Assembly: GCA_937864045.1 (NCBI GenBank)
Contig: CALMIF010000129.1
Span: 1-49,525 of the forward strand
Length of the DNA: 49,525 nt
DNA from: an uncultured Aquabacterium sp.
Lineage (GTDB): Bacteria; Pseudomonadota; Gammaproteobacteria; Burkholderiales; Burkholderiaceae_C
Direction: 5' to 3'
Shown: in pieces, positions 9,188 to 17,782 of the stretch
Position numbering within the stretch: the stretch's first letter is position 1
Layout: every line of letters starts with the position of its first letter
Notes under the pieces: generated by a model
The model's input: only the letters and a program-made list of their open reading frames with translations
Told to the model about the DNA's origin: nothing
Database searches by the model: none
Program-made: the position numbers and the translations under genes

Positions 9188-10114
9188 ATGTCAGTTTACA
9201 GCATGACCGGTTTCGCCCATGCCACGCAGGGCGCGGGCACAGGCCCCGACGACACCGCGGCGCGCAGCGCCGGCGCGGGCGTGACGGTGGAGGTGCGCTC
9301 GGTCAACAGCCGCTTCCTCGACCTGTCGTTCCGCCTGCCCGACGAACTGCGCGGCCTGGAGCCGGCCCTGCGCGAGCTGGTGGGCGCGGCGCTCAAGCGC
9401 GGCAAGGTGGAAGTGCGCGTGGCGCCGCAGCGCGAGGCCGACGGCGCCTGGCCGCAGCCGCAGCCCGACCAGCTGATGCGCCTGGCGCGGCTGGAATCCA
9501 CCGTGACCGGCTGGCTGCCCAACGCCCGGCCGCTGAGCGTCAACGAGGCCCTGGCCTGGTGCCGCCAGGGTGCCGCCACCGAGCGCCTGGACGACGCGGT
9601 GCTGGCCGCGGCCCGCAGCGCCATCGACGGCCTGCGCGAGGCCCGGGCGCGCGAAGGTGCACGCCTGGTCGCCATCCTGCAGGAGCGCATCGCCCGCCTG
9701 CGCGAGCTGGCCGCGCAGGCGGCCCCGCTGGTGCCCGCGGTGGTGCAGCGCCAGCAGCAGCGCTTCCTGGAGCGCTGGACCGAGGCCCTGCAGCAGGCCG
9801 GCGCCGGCGCGGCCAGCGGCGGCGTGACGGGCGAAGCCCAGCGCGACCGCGCGCTCAACGAGGCCGCGGCCTACGCCCTGCGCATCGACGTGGCCGAGGA
9901 ACTGGGCCGCCTGAGCGCCCACCTCGACGAGATCAGCCGCCTGCTGAAGGCCGGTGGCGAGTTGGGCAAGCGCCTGGACTTCCTGATCCAGGAACTGCAC
10001 CGCGAGGCCAACACCCTGGGCAGCAAGTCGGCCGCGCTGGAACTGACCAATGTGTCGGTGGAGATGAAGGTCGCCATCGAGCAGATGCGCGAGCAGGTGC
10101 AGAACATCGAGTAG
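9188..10114 (+). CDS. yicC: YicC family endoribonuclease
   Basis: A 308-residue YicC-like protein, a family linked to stationary-phase survival and, in E. coli, RNA cleavage. The start MSVYSMTGFAHA and VEVRSVNSRFLDLSFRLP are diagnostic. The C-terminal DUF1732 part is complete: GKRLDFLIQELHREANTLGSKSAALELTNVSVEMKVAIEQMREQVQNIE. In relatives, gmk and rpoZ usually follow; here a restriction-modification remnant follows instead, so the neighbourhood has been rearranged. Confidence 0.95.
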   Translation: MSVYSMTGFAHATQGAGTGPDDTAARSAGAGVTVEVRSVNSRFLDLSFRLPDELRGLEPALRELVGAALKRGKVEVRVAPQREADGAWPQPQPDQLMRLARLESTVTGWLPNARPLSVNEALAWCRQGAATERLDDAVLAAARSAIDGLREARAREGARLVAILQERIARLRELAAQAAPLVPAVVQRQQQRFLERWTEALQQAGAGAASGGVTGEAQRDRALNEAAAYALRIDVAEELGRLSAHLDEISRLLKAGGELGKRLDFLIQELHREANTLGSKSAALELTNVSVEMKVAIEQMREQVQNIE

Positions 10115-10167
10115 CCGGCGCCGGGGTGGCGCGGCGGGCAAAACCGCCCAACCCGCTCCAACCCGCC

Positions 10168-11420
10168 CTACCCGCCGCCCGGTGAGACGCTGCCTGCCGC
10201 CTGTGCGCCGCCTCCCAGCGCCTCGCTCACGTCCCTGAAGGCGGCGAGCGCCGCCTCCAGGTGCTCCACGATCTCCTGCTGCAGCACCTGCGGCGGCGGC
10301 AGGTCGTCCAGCCTGTCCAGGCTGTCGTCCTTGAGCCAGAAGATGTCCAGGCTCGCCTTGTCGCGTGCCACCAGTTCGTCGTCGGGGTCGAAGCGGAAGC
10401 GCTCGCCGGCCTGCCGCGCGTGCCGGTTCTGCGGCCGGTAGCCCTCGACGAAGTCACGCAGGTCGGCCAGCTTCAGCGGCCGGGTCTTCAGCGTGAAGTG
10501 CTGGTTGGTGCGCAGGTCATAGAACCAGATGCCCCTGGTGTGCACCCGGCCGTCACGCGGCGCGGCGTCGAAGAACACCACGTTGGCCTTCACGCCCTGG
10601 GCGTAGAACAGCCCGGTGGGCAGCCGCAGGATGGTGTGCACGTCGCAGGTTTCCAGCCACTTGCGGCGGATGGTCTCGCCCGCCCCGCCCTCGAACAGCA
10701 CGTTGTCGGGCAGCACCACCGCGGCGCGGCCGTCGGTGCGCAGCAGGCTCACGATGTGCTGCAGGAAGTTCAGCTGCTTGTTCGACGTGGTGCACCAGAA
10801 GTCCTGCCGCTCGTAGGTCAGCGCCTCGCGGTCTTCCTCGCCCTCGGCGTTGGTGATGGTCATGCTGCTCTTCTTGCCGAAGGGCGGGTTGGCCAGCACC
10901 AGGTGCACCCGCTCGCCCGGCTCGGCGATCAGCGCGTCGCTGCGCGCAATCGCCGGCTCGCCGTCGATGTCGCCCATGTCGCCGATCGCGCGCAGGAACA
11001 GATTCATCAGGCACAGCCGCCGCGTGCCCGGCACGATCTCGTTGCCGCGGAAGGTGCTGCGCGCCAGCGCCTGCTTCTGCGTGCGCGTCAGCGGCGCGAC
11101 GTCACGACCCAGCCAATGCCCGTGTTCACGCACCCAGGCGCCGGTGCCGGCCATCCAGTCATCGGCGGCCAGGAAGAAGCCGCCGGTGCCGCAGGCCGGG
11201 TCGGCGATGCGCTCGCCGGGCTTGGGCCGCGCAGGCTGGCCCAGTCGACGCCGGACGGGATGCCCACGCTGCGGTTGTACGGCGGCAGCGTTGACTCATG
11301 CGCCATCTTCAGGAACAGCAGGTAGGTCAGCTGCTCCAGGTAGTCGCCATAGCCCACGCCGTCGTCGCGCAGCGTGCGGCAGAAGTTCCAGACGCGCTGG
11401 ATCAGAGTGGAGGTGTTCAT
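10168..11420 (-). pseudogene. hsdM: hsdM, type I DNA methyltransferase, internal deletion and frameshift
   Basis: HsdM N6-adenine methyltransferase in two frames. From the ATG at 11420 the first ~59 residues are typical (MNTSTLIQRVWNFCRTLRDD, then a stretch ending in WASLRG). At about 11228 the reading jumps, in another frame, into KPGERIADPACGTGGFFLAADDW (SAM motif I), then VHLVLANPPFGKK (NPPF catalytic motif) and on to the C-terminus at 10168. Roughly 90-110 residues normally between these parts (the QYFTPR region) are missing. The second piece has no plausible start before motif I. The event is a deletion plus frameshift rather than a point error. A functional methyltransferase is very unlikely. 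Confidence 0.88.
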
Positions 11421-11424
11421 CGCC

Positions 11425-11838
11425 TCACGCCACCGCAAACGGATTGACGATGCGCACGCCGCTGAACACCGCGCCGTCCTGCATGTCCTCGCTGAGCAGT
11501 TGCGCGCAGCCGGCGGTGATGGCGGCTTGCACGATCAGCGCGTCGTCCAATGACACGCCGCGCAGCGCGTGCAGGTCCAGCGCGTCGGCGATCAGTGCCG
11601 GTCTGGCGGCCACCACCTCGAAGCGGGCGTAGAAGCCCAGCCGCTCGCGCACCAGGGCCGGCGGCAGGCGCAGCTTGCGCAGCGCCACGTTGGCGAATTC
11701 CTGCAGCACCTGGGTGGACAGCACGCCGGTGCCCTGGCGCCGGTGCTCGGCCAGCAGCGCCAGCGCCCTGGCCTGGCGCGCCGGCTCGTCGCCCGAGTCG
11801 GCGTACACCAGCACGTTGGTGTCGATGAAGCTACGCAC
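11425..11838 (-). CDS. PIN-domain toxin (VapC-like RNase)
   Basis: A 137-residue PIN protein, the ribonuclease half of a toxin-antitoxin pair. Conserved acidic residues appear in order: Asp in SFIDTNVLVYA, Glu in QVLQEFANVALRK, Asp in GVSLDDALIV and Asp in LLSEDMQDG. The likely start is a GTG at 11838, overlapping the antitoxin stop by 8 bases, which implies coupled translation. Unlike the hsd genes on both sides, this gene shows no break. It ends 4 bases before hsdM, so it is embedded in the former hsd operon. Confidence 0.85.
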   Translation of the reverse strand: MRSFIDTNVLVYADSGDEPARQARALALLAEHRRQGTGVLSTQVLQEFANVALRKLRLPPALVRERLGFYARFEVVAARPALIADALDLHALRGVSLDDALIVQAAITAGCAQLLSEDMQDGAVFSGVRIVNPFAVA

Positions 11839-12058
11839 GCAAGTTGGCCTCGTCGCGGTCGAAGCGCCAGCCGGCCAGCCGGCCCGGCGTCTGCCGCGCC
11901 GACGCCTCGAAGGCGGCGATCTCGGCCTCCACCTGCTGCGCACCGGCCAGTTGCTCCAGGTAGTCGCGCACCGCCTGGTTTAGGCTCTTGCCCATGGCCT
12001 GCACGGCCTTTCGGGCCTGGTCGGCCACACGCTCGTCGATCGACAGGGTGATGTTCAT
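11831..12058 (-). CDS. Ribbon-helix-helix-type antitoxin
   Basis: A 75-residue protein starting MNITLSIDERVADQARKAVQAMGKSLNQAV, a ribbon-helix-helix pattern (short beta strand, then two helices) found in VapB/DUF6364-like antitoxins. The C-terminal half (EIAAFEASARQTPGRLAGWRFDRDEANLRA) would wrap the toxin. It directly precedes and overlaps the PIN gene. Such antitoxins repress their own promoter; the 12059-12290 region upstream holds two long inverted repeats that could be operators, though this is inference. Confidence 0.82.
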   Translation of the reverse strand: MNITLSIDERVADQARKAVQAMGKSLNQAVRDYLEQLAGAQQVEAEIAAFEASARQTPGRLAGWRFDRDEANLRA

Positions 12059-12173
12059 GGCTCCAGGGCCTCCGGTTGGCGTCCAGCTCACAGAACTTGT
12101 GCACACGGATTATGTGTGATTCCATGCTGGGCGGTTTGCTTTTGAGCCCGTGCACCAGCGGCCCTGCTGGCCA

Positions 12174-12200
12174 GATTGTCTCGACAGCGTCGAGACAATC
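12174..12200. repeat. Perfect inverted repeat A (12-bp arms)
   Basis: Left arm GATTGTCTCGAC (12174-12185), centre AGC, right arm GTCGAGACAATC (12189-12200): a perfect 12-bp palindrome with a 3-nt centre. No T-run follows on either strand, so it is a poor intrinsic terminator. It lies 116 bases upstream of the antitoxin start, in the 232-base gap between hsdR::hsdS and the antitoxin. No gene is seen in that gap. Confidence 0.85.
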
Positions 12201-12265
12201 CGCGTCCCGGCAAACAGCGCGGCCAAGCACAGCGTGCGCTGCGGCCACGGGCTCTGCAGGACGCT

Positions 12266-12292
12266 GACTCTGCCGACGGCGTCGGCAGAATC
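12266..12292. repeat. Inverted repeat B, same architecture as repeat A
   Basis: Left arm GACTCTGCCGAC (12266-12277), centre GGC, right arm GTCGGCAGAATC (12281-12292): 11 of 12 arm positions pair. It shares with repeat A the 12-3-12 layout, the GA-T ends and the CGAC/GTCG inner edges. It overlaps the stop codon of the hsdR::hsdS gene. It may act as an operator, an RNA hairpin at the transcript end, or be one copy of a small palindromic element. Confidence 0.8.
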
Positions 12293-14276
12293 ACGGCCCC
12301 GTCGTCCGCCGACGGCCACCCGCGCCCGCCACCGCACGGCCACCGCGCAGGCGCGCCAGCAGCAGGTCAGCCGGCTCGTCGGCCGGGTCCTGCGGCACCA
12401 GTTGGCCGGCGAAGGCGGCGCGCAGGATGTTCTGGCGCTGGGCGGCGGCTTGGGCCAGGCTCTTGTCGATGGCCGCCTGCATCGCGTCCGCCGCGGCCAA
12501 TGCTTCGGCGACCAACTCGGCGATGCAGGCCTGCTCGGCGACCGGCGGCGAAGGCACGGGCAAGCTGCGACAAGTTTCGAGCGTCAAGTTGGTTTGGCCG
12601 GCCGTCGTTTTCGACCGCGCCTTCAGCCAGTTCTGGGCGACGTTGGACAGCAGATCGCTGCACAGAAACTCGCGCTGCAACCCTGGAATGGGCGCCAGCG
12701 GCTTCACGTCGGTGCAGGTGGCGATCATGTCGACAGTGACGGCGATGCGCGGGTGGTAGTCGTTGCGGAAGGCCTGCAGCACGCCCTCGGCGTCGCGCTC
12801 GCCATAGGTCACCTTGCGGCAGAAGGCGTTGCCCTGGTCATAGACCTCGCGCACCGCCTGCACGATGTCGTCGGCATGGCTGTCGGTCTTGGCGAAGATC
12901 AGGGTCTTGGGCGTCTCCTTGCGGGCCGGGAAGATCTGCGTTTCCACTGCCGTCTTCATCGCCTGGATGACGAGGCGGATCTGGCTCTTGTTGACCACCG
13001 AGCGGTCGAGCTCACGACCGGTGTAGGCGGTGTCGTCGTCGAGCTGGGCCCAGCGCCTGGCGCGGGTGGCGCGGTCGCGGTGGTCGATCCACTCGCGGGC
13101 CTGCAGCGCAGCGCCGTGTTCGGTCACCTCGGTCTGGATCTCCCACACGTCGTCCCCCACGTTCACCGCGTCGGCCACCGAGTCCTCGTAGCTGTACTCG
13201 GCCACGATGTTCTGGTTGAAGAAGCCGTCGGTGCGGTTGTCGGGCGTGGCGGTCAGGCCGACGAGAAAGGCGTCGAAGTAGTCCAGCACCTGCTTCCACA
13301 GGTTGTAGATGCTGCGGTGGCACTCGTCGATGACCACCACGTCGAAGGTCTCGACCGGCACGCCGGGGTTGTAGCGGACGAGCCGGCCGTGATCGGCCTG
13401 GGCCGGCGCCGGCACCTCGAACGACGACAGGTCGTCGGCCGCATCGTCGAGGGGCTGGCCGCTCAGCACCGCATGCAGGCGCTGGATGGTGCTGATCACC
13501 ACCTGCGCATGCGGGTCCAGCGCGGGGCCGGCCAGGCGCTGCACGTTGTACAGCTCGGTGAAGGTGCGGCCGTCGTCGGGCGGCGTGTAGGCCATGAATT
13601 CCTGGTGCGCCTGCCTGCCCAGGTTGCGCGTGTCGACCAGGAACAGCACGCGCCGCGCGCCGCCGAACTTCAGCAGCCGGTCGATGGCGGTGATGGCGGT
13701 GACGGTCTTGCCGGCGCCGGTGGCCATGTGCACCAGCGCGCGCGGGCGATTCGCGGCCAGGCTGGCTTCCAGCCCGGTGACGGCGCTGACCTGGCAGCCG
13801 CGCAGGCCCGCTTCAGCCAGCGCGGGCAGGCCGTCGGCCAGGCGACGGCGCAGGCTGCGCGGCTCGGCAGCCCAGGCGGCCAGCTGCGCGGGGCGGAAGA
13901 AATGGAACACCTCGCGCGAGCGCGGCGCCGGGTCGCGGTTGTCGGTGAAGCGGGTGACCTGGCCGGTGGCTTCGAACAGGAACGGCAGCGGGTGGTGGTT
14001 GGTCGTCCACTTCAGCCGGGCGCCGGCATAGCGTTCGGTCTGCGGCTCGGTGGCGGTGAGGGTCTCGCCGGCCTCCTCGCGCTTGGCCTCGATCACGCCG
14101 ACCGGGCGGCGGTCGACGAACAGCACATAGTCGGCGGGGCCCGCGTCGGTGATGAACTCGCGCACCGCGATGCCGGTGGCGGCCCCGAGGTGGGCGGTCT
14201 TCAGGTCCTGCACCAACCAGCCCGCGTCGGCCAGCTGCCTGTCGATGATGCGCCGTGCGTGCGCTTCAGGCGTCAT
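12291..14276 (-). pseudogene. hsdR: hsdR::hsdS in-frame chimera (type I restriction)
   Basis: A 661-residue open frame made of two proteins. Residues 1-527 are the N-terminal half of HsdR: nuclease motif Asp49...Glu63-Ala-Lys65 (GVIEAKRE), Walker A MATGAGKT (184-191), DECH (317-320), TATP (342-345) and motif V-like MIATCTDVKPL (normally a Gly where Cys521 stands). The rest of HsdR, including the final helicase motif and C-terminal coiled coil, is gone. From residue ~528 the sequence is the C-terminal target-recognition/spacer end of HsdS: LPVPSPPVAEQACIAELV...RQNILRAAFAGQLVPQ. The join lies near 12694-12703. Restriction activity is very unlikely. Confidence 0.88.
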
Positions 14277-14404
14277 GCAGCTGTGTCCCCCTGGGTCTTG
14301 AGCATACCTGCGGCGTTCCAGGCGACCAGGGCGGCGGTGCGGTATGTTCGCCCTTGGCCCCTTCGGCCCTCACACCTCATCGCCCCCCGCCCCAGGACCC
14401 GACC

Positions 14405-14863
14405 ATGCGCACCCGCCGCGCCCTGCTTGCCCATTCGACCCGCCTGGCCGCCTTGCTGGCCGCGGCCGGCCTGCTGCCACCGGCGGCGCAGGCGGCCTGG
14501 AACGCCGCCGCCTTCGAGGCGCGCACCCTGCCCGAGCTGGCCCGCCTGCTGGGCACCGCCGCGCCCGCCGAGAGCCGCGAGGTGAGCCTGGGCGCGCCCG
14601 AGGTGGCCGAGAACGGCGCGGCGGTGCCCGTGGTGCTGGGCAGCACCCTGCCCGGCCTGCGGCGCCTGCTGCTGCTGGTGGAGAAGAACACCACGCCGCT
14701 GGCGGCGATCTTCGAGGTGGGCGAGGCGGTGGAGCCGCAGCTGACCACCCGCGTGAAGATGGGCCAGTCGTCGGATGTGTACGCGGTGGCGGTGACGGCG
14801 GACAACCGCCTGCTGTTCACCCGCCGGGAGGTGAAGGTCACCCTCGGCGGCTGCGGGGGTTGA
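14405..14863 (+). CDS. soxY: SoxY, thiosulfate oxidation carrier subunit
   Basis: A 152-residue periplasmic protein of the Sox system. A twin-arginine-like or Sec leader (MRTRRALLAHSTRLAALLAAAGLL...QAA) is followed by a SoxY core and the diagnostic swinging-arm C-terminus LGGCGG, whose Cys150 carries the sulfur substrate as a thioadduct. It is followed after 5 bases by soxZ, its obligate partner. No soxA/B/X/CD genes are in the window. Confidence 0.95.
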   Translation: MRTRRALLAHSTRLAALLAAAGLLPPAAQAAWNAAAFEARTLPELARLLGTAAPAESREVSLGAPEVAENGAAVPVVLGSTLPGLRRLLLLVEKNTTPLAAIFEVGEAVEPQLTTRVKMGQSSDVYAVAVTADNRLLFTRREVKVTLGGCGG

Positions 14864-14868
14864 CGGCC

Positions 14869-15180
14869 ATGGCAGACCCGATGCGCATCCGCGCCCAGCT
14901 GGCCGGCGACAAGGCCACCGTGCGCGTGCTGATGCACCACGAGATGGAGACCGGCCAGCGCAAGGACAGCGCCGGCCGCACGGTGGCGGCCTGGTTCATC
15001 CAGGAGGTGGCCATCACCCACAACGGCAGGCCTGTGCTCAGCGCGCAATGGGGCCCGGCGATGGCGAAGAACCCGTTCCTGCAGTTCAACCTGCGCGGCG
15101 CCCGCGCCGGTGACCGCGTGGCCGTGACCTGGAAGGACAACCGCGGCGGCACGCGCAGCGACGAGGCCGTCGTCGCCTGA
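14869..15180 (+). CDS. soxZ: SoxZ, partner of SoxY
   Basis: A 103-residue SoxZ with the expected immunoglobulin-like strand pattern (MRIRAQLAGDKATVRVLMHHEMETGQRKD...VAITHNGRPVLSAQWGPAMAKNPFLQFN...VTWKDNRGG). It lacks a signal peptide, as is normal, because SoxZ is exported piggy-back with SoxY. The start at 14869 lies 5 bases after the soxY stop. The pair forms the carrier heterodimer in periplasmic sulfur oxidation. Confidence 0.95.
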   Translation: MADPMRIRAQLAGDKATVRVLMHHEMETGQRKDSAGRTVAAWFIQEVAITHNGRPVLSAQWGPAMAKNPFLQFNLRGARAGDRVAVTWKDNRGGTRSDEAVVA

Positions 15181-15210
15181 TCGCGGCGGCGCCCGGTCGC
15201 CGGTGGGCGC

Positions 15211-16326
15211 TCAGGCCATGCGGTCCAGTCGCCAGGTCAGGTAGCGCAGGCCGGCCAGCGCGCCGCCGGTGATGCCGGCCAGCGCCAGCGCGCTGCCCAG
15301 CGACAGCGTGGAAATGCCCGACAGGCCCTGGCCCACGGTGCAGCCCAGCGCGGTGACGCCGCCCACGCCCATCAGCACCGCGCCGGCCAGGTGGTTGGCC
15401 AGGTCCTCGGCGCCGGCAAAGCCCTCCCAGCGGAAGCGCCGCGTGGCCAGCGCCACGGCGGCCGACCCCGCCAGCACGCCGACGACGGTGGCGATGCCCA
15501 TGGTCAGCACCTTGGAGGTGTCGCTGTAGGCCATCAGCCAGTCCAGCGCATGGGCCACCGGCGCCACCATGCTGATGGCCTCCATGCGGCGCGAGGCGGT
15601 GCCGAGGAAGGCCTCCTCCAGCGTCTGCGGATGCTCGGCCAGGTGGCCGACATGGCCCGACAGCCACCACAGCGCGACGATCACCGCGCCGATGCCGGCG
15701 CCGCCCAGCCAGACCTCGGCCTGCCGGCCCTCGGGCCGACGCAGCACCCAGGCCAGCAGCAGCAGGGCCACGGCCGCCCCCAGCAGCGCCGCGGCGGCCG
15801 GCACGCCCAGGCCCAGCCAGGGCGCGGCCAGGCTGGGCAGGTCCTGCCCGCGCGGCAGGTCCAGCGCGACCATGTCCACCGTGGCCACGCGCAGCACCGC
15901 CGTCAGGCCGCGCAGCGTGACCAGGCCGCTGATGCCCAGCACCAGCAGCACCACCAGCGACTTCAGGTTGCCCGCGCCCAGGCGCACCAGGTTGCGGCTG
16001 CCGCAGCCCGACGCCAGCACCATGCCGAAGCCGAACAGCGCCCCGCCCACCAGCGCCGACAGCCAGGCCAGGCGCGGCCCGCCATGCAGGCTGTGCCGCG
16101 CCTCGACCAGGCCCAGGGCGACCAAGGTGTTGAAGCCCAGCACCGCCACGGCGATGGCCAGCACCCACATGCGCAGGCGGGTGCGGTCGCCCATGTTCAC
16201 CACGTCGGCGATGGCGCCCATGGTGCAGAAGTGCGTGCGCTGGGCCAGGGCGCCGAACACGGCCGCCAGCACGAAGGCGCCCCACAGCACGGTGCTGGTG
16301 ATCGCCTGGACGTCGGGGGTGGACAT
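15211..16326 (-). CDS. YeeE/YedE family thiosulfate (sulfur) transporter
   Basis: A 371-residue polytopic membrane protein with about nine hydrophobic segments. Conserved cysteines sit in HFCTMGAIADVVNMGD (Cys34), ASGCGSRNLVRLGAGNLKS (Cys108) and ALGCTVGQGLSG (about residue 330). This three-Cys pattern is that of TsuA/YeeE, which passes thiosulfate across the membrane by Cys-thiosulfate hydrogen bonding. It ends 30 bases from the convergent soxZ stop, so import and periplasmic carriage of reduced sulfur are genetically linked. Start chosen at MSTPDVQ; an upstream extension would be unusually polar. Confidence 0.88.
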   Translation of the reverse strand: MSTPDVQAITSTVLWGAFVLAAVFGALAQRTHFCTMGAIADVVNMGDRTRLRMWVLAIAVAVLGFNTLVALGLVEARHSLHGGPRLAWLSALVGGALFGFGMVLASGCGSRNLVRLGAGNLKSLVVLLVLGISGLVTLRGLTAVLRVATVDMVALDLPRGQDLPSLAAPWLGLGVPAAAALLGAAVALLLLAWVLRRPEGRQAEVWLGGAGIGAVIVALWWLSGHVGHLAEHPQTLEEAFLGTASRRMEAISMVAPVAHALDWLMAYSDTSKVLTMGIATVVGVLAGSAAVALATRRFRWEGFAGAEDLANHLAGAVLMGVGGVTALGCTVGQGLSGISTLSLGSALALAGITGGALAGLRYLTWRLDRMA

Positions 16327-16362
16327 GGGCGAGGATTGTCGCCGGGCCCCGGGCCCGCGCAT

Positions 16363-16380
16363 GTTTCAACACCATGTCAC
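16363..16380 (+). promoter_or_regulatory. Candidate Pho box upstream of the GDPD gene
   Basis: Reads GTTTCAA-CACC-ATGTCAC: two 7-nt half-sites 11 nt apart in the layout of PhoB sites (CTGTCAT-N4-CTGTCAT). The second half-site keeps TGTCA; the first is weaker. It lies 44 bases before the GDPD start, in the correct orientation. Found by eye, not scored with a matrix. Confidence 0.45.
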
Positions 16381-16424
16381 ACGGCGCCGCCAAGCTGGCC
16401 GGCCCCACCGGAGGAGAAACCACC

Positions 16425-17711
16425 ATGCCCCTGAACCGTCACCTGAACCGCCACCTGATCGCGCTGTGCTGCAGCGCCACCCTCGGCCTGCTGGCCGCCG
16501 CCACCCCGGCGCAGGCCGTCACCGCCACGCCCACGTGGAACACGCTGGACGGCAGCGCGCCCCTGGTCATCGGCCACCGCGGCGCCTCGGGCTACCGGCC
16601 CGAGCACACGCTGGCCAGCTATGCCGCGGCCATCCAGCTGGGCGCCAACTACATCGAGCCCGACCTGGTGCTGACCCGCGACGGCGTGCTGATCGCCCGC
16701 CACGAGCCCGTGCTGGACGGCACCACCGACGTGGCCAGCAAGTTCGGCGCCGAGCGCAAGACCACCCGCATGCTCGACGGCGTGCAGACCACGGCCTACT
16801 TCGCCGACACCTTCACGCTGGCGGAGATCAAGACGCTGAACGCCGTGCAGACGCGCGGCCGGGTGGTCGACTACACGCGCAACCAGACCGCCTACGACGC
16901 CAACCTCAGCATCCCGACGCTGGACGAGGTGATCGCCCTGGCCAAGGCGCAGACCGTGGCCACCGGCCGCACCATCGGCATCTATCCGGAGCTGAAGCAC
17001 AGCACCTACAGCGCCCAGCAGGCGGTGGCCAACGGCTTCTCGGCCACCTACTTCGAGGACACCCTGGTCAGCACCCTGCACGCCGCCTACGGCAACAGTC
17101 GCAACGCGCCGGTGTTCATCCAGAGCTTCGAGGTCGCCAACCTGCAATACCTGAACGCCCGCACCGACATCCGGCTGGTGCAGCTGGTCGACGCCGACGA
17201 CGTCAACGCCAACGGCAGCATGTCGCTGGTGGCGCCCTACGACAAGCCGTACGACTTCGCCGCCAGCGGCGACGTGCGCAGCTTCGCCGACCTGCTGACC
17301 GCCAGCGGCCTGGCCTTCGTGAAGACCTACGCCGACGCCATCGGCCCCTGGAAGCCCTACCTGGTGACGACCGTGGCCGACGGCATCGACCGCAACGGCG
17401 ACGGCACGGTCAACATCAACGACCGCCGCGTCGACGGCAGCACCGGCGTCATCGAGGCCGCACATGCCGCCGGCCTGCTGGTGCACACCTGGACCTTCCG
17501 CAACGACGCCAGCGGCTACGGCTTTGCCGACCCGCAGGCCGAGATGGCCTACTACATGCGCCTGGGCGTGGACGGCGTGTTCACCGACTTCGCCGACACC
17601 GGCGTGGCCGCCCTGCAGGCCGCCGCCGTGCCCGAGCCCGGCAGCTGGGCCCTGCTGCTGGGCGGCGTGGCTGCGCTGAGCGGCTTCAGCCGCCTGCGCC
17701 GCCGCGGCTGA
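16425..17711 (+). CDS. Secreted glycerophosphodiester phosphodiesterase with PEP-CTERM anchor
   Basis: A 428-residue exported enzyme that releases glycerol-3-phosphate from deacylated phospholipids. Signal peptide 1-31 (ending TPAQA). The GDPD catalytic start is GHRGASGYRPEHTL (His51, Arg52, Glu60), then YIEPDLVLTRDG and ARHEPVLDGTT (His93, Glu94), and later IGIYPELKHSTY and GVDGVFTDFADT. The last 27 residues are a PEP-CTERM sorting signal: VPEPGSWALLLGG, a hydrophobic helix, then RLRRRG. Such signals are processed by an exosortase, not seen here. The start at 16425 follows GGAGGAGA. A candidate Pho box lies upstream. A second, headless copy of this enzyme lies convergent at 17783. Confidence 0.92.
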   Translation: MPLNRHLNRHLIALCCSATLGLLAAATPAQAVTATPTWNTLDGSAPLVIGHRGASGYRPEHTLASYAAAIQLGANYIEPDLVLTRDGVLIARHEPVLDGTTDVASKFGAERKTTRMLDGVQTTAYFADTFTLAEIKTLNAVQTRGRVVDYTRNQTAYDANLSIPTLDEVIALAKAQTVATGRTIGIYPELKHSTYSAQQAVANGFSATYFEDTLVSTLHAAYGNSRNAPVFIQSFEVANLQYLNARTDIRLVQLVDADDVNANGSMSLVAPYDKPYDFAASGDVRSFADLLTASGLAFVKTYADAIGPWKPYLVTTVADGIDRNGDGTVNINDRRVDGSTGVIEAAHAAGLLVHTWTFRNDASGYGFADPQAEMAYYMRLGVDGVFTDFADTGVAALQAAAVPEPGSWALLLGGVAALSGFSRLRRRG

Positions 17712-17714
17712 CGC

Positions 17715-17775
17715 AAAAAAGGGGCCGCAGCGCGGCCCCCCGGTTGATCAACGGGGGCCGCCTTGCAGCGGCCCC
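17715..17775. terminator. Paired GC-rich hairpins between convergent genes
   Basis: Two similar hairpins lie between the GDPD gene and the convergent chimera. The first pairs GGGGCCGC (17721-17728) with GCGGCCCC (17732-17739); on the minus strand it is followed by six T, a standard intrinsic terminator for the chimeric gene. The second pairs GGGGCCGC (17754-17761) with GCGGCCCC (17768-17775) and would be met by transcripts from the plus strand. Confidence 0.8.
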
Positions 17776-17782
17776 TGTCGCT

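Noticed and set aside
11088..11420. Single-base sequencing error as the cause of the hsdM frame break
   Set aside because: The homology jumps over about 100 residues at the same point, which an indel error would not do.
12059..12290. CRISPR-like repeat array from the paired palindromes
   Set aside because: Only two copies, palindromic, different in the middle of the arms, and no cas genes in the window.
10168..14276. A functional type I restriction-modification system
   Set aside because: hsdM has a frameshifting internal deletion, hsdR lacks its C-terminal half and hsdS lacks its N-terminal half.
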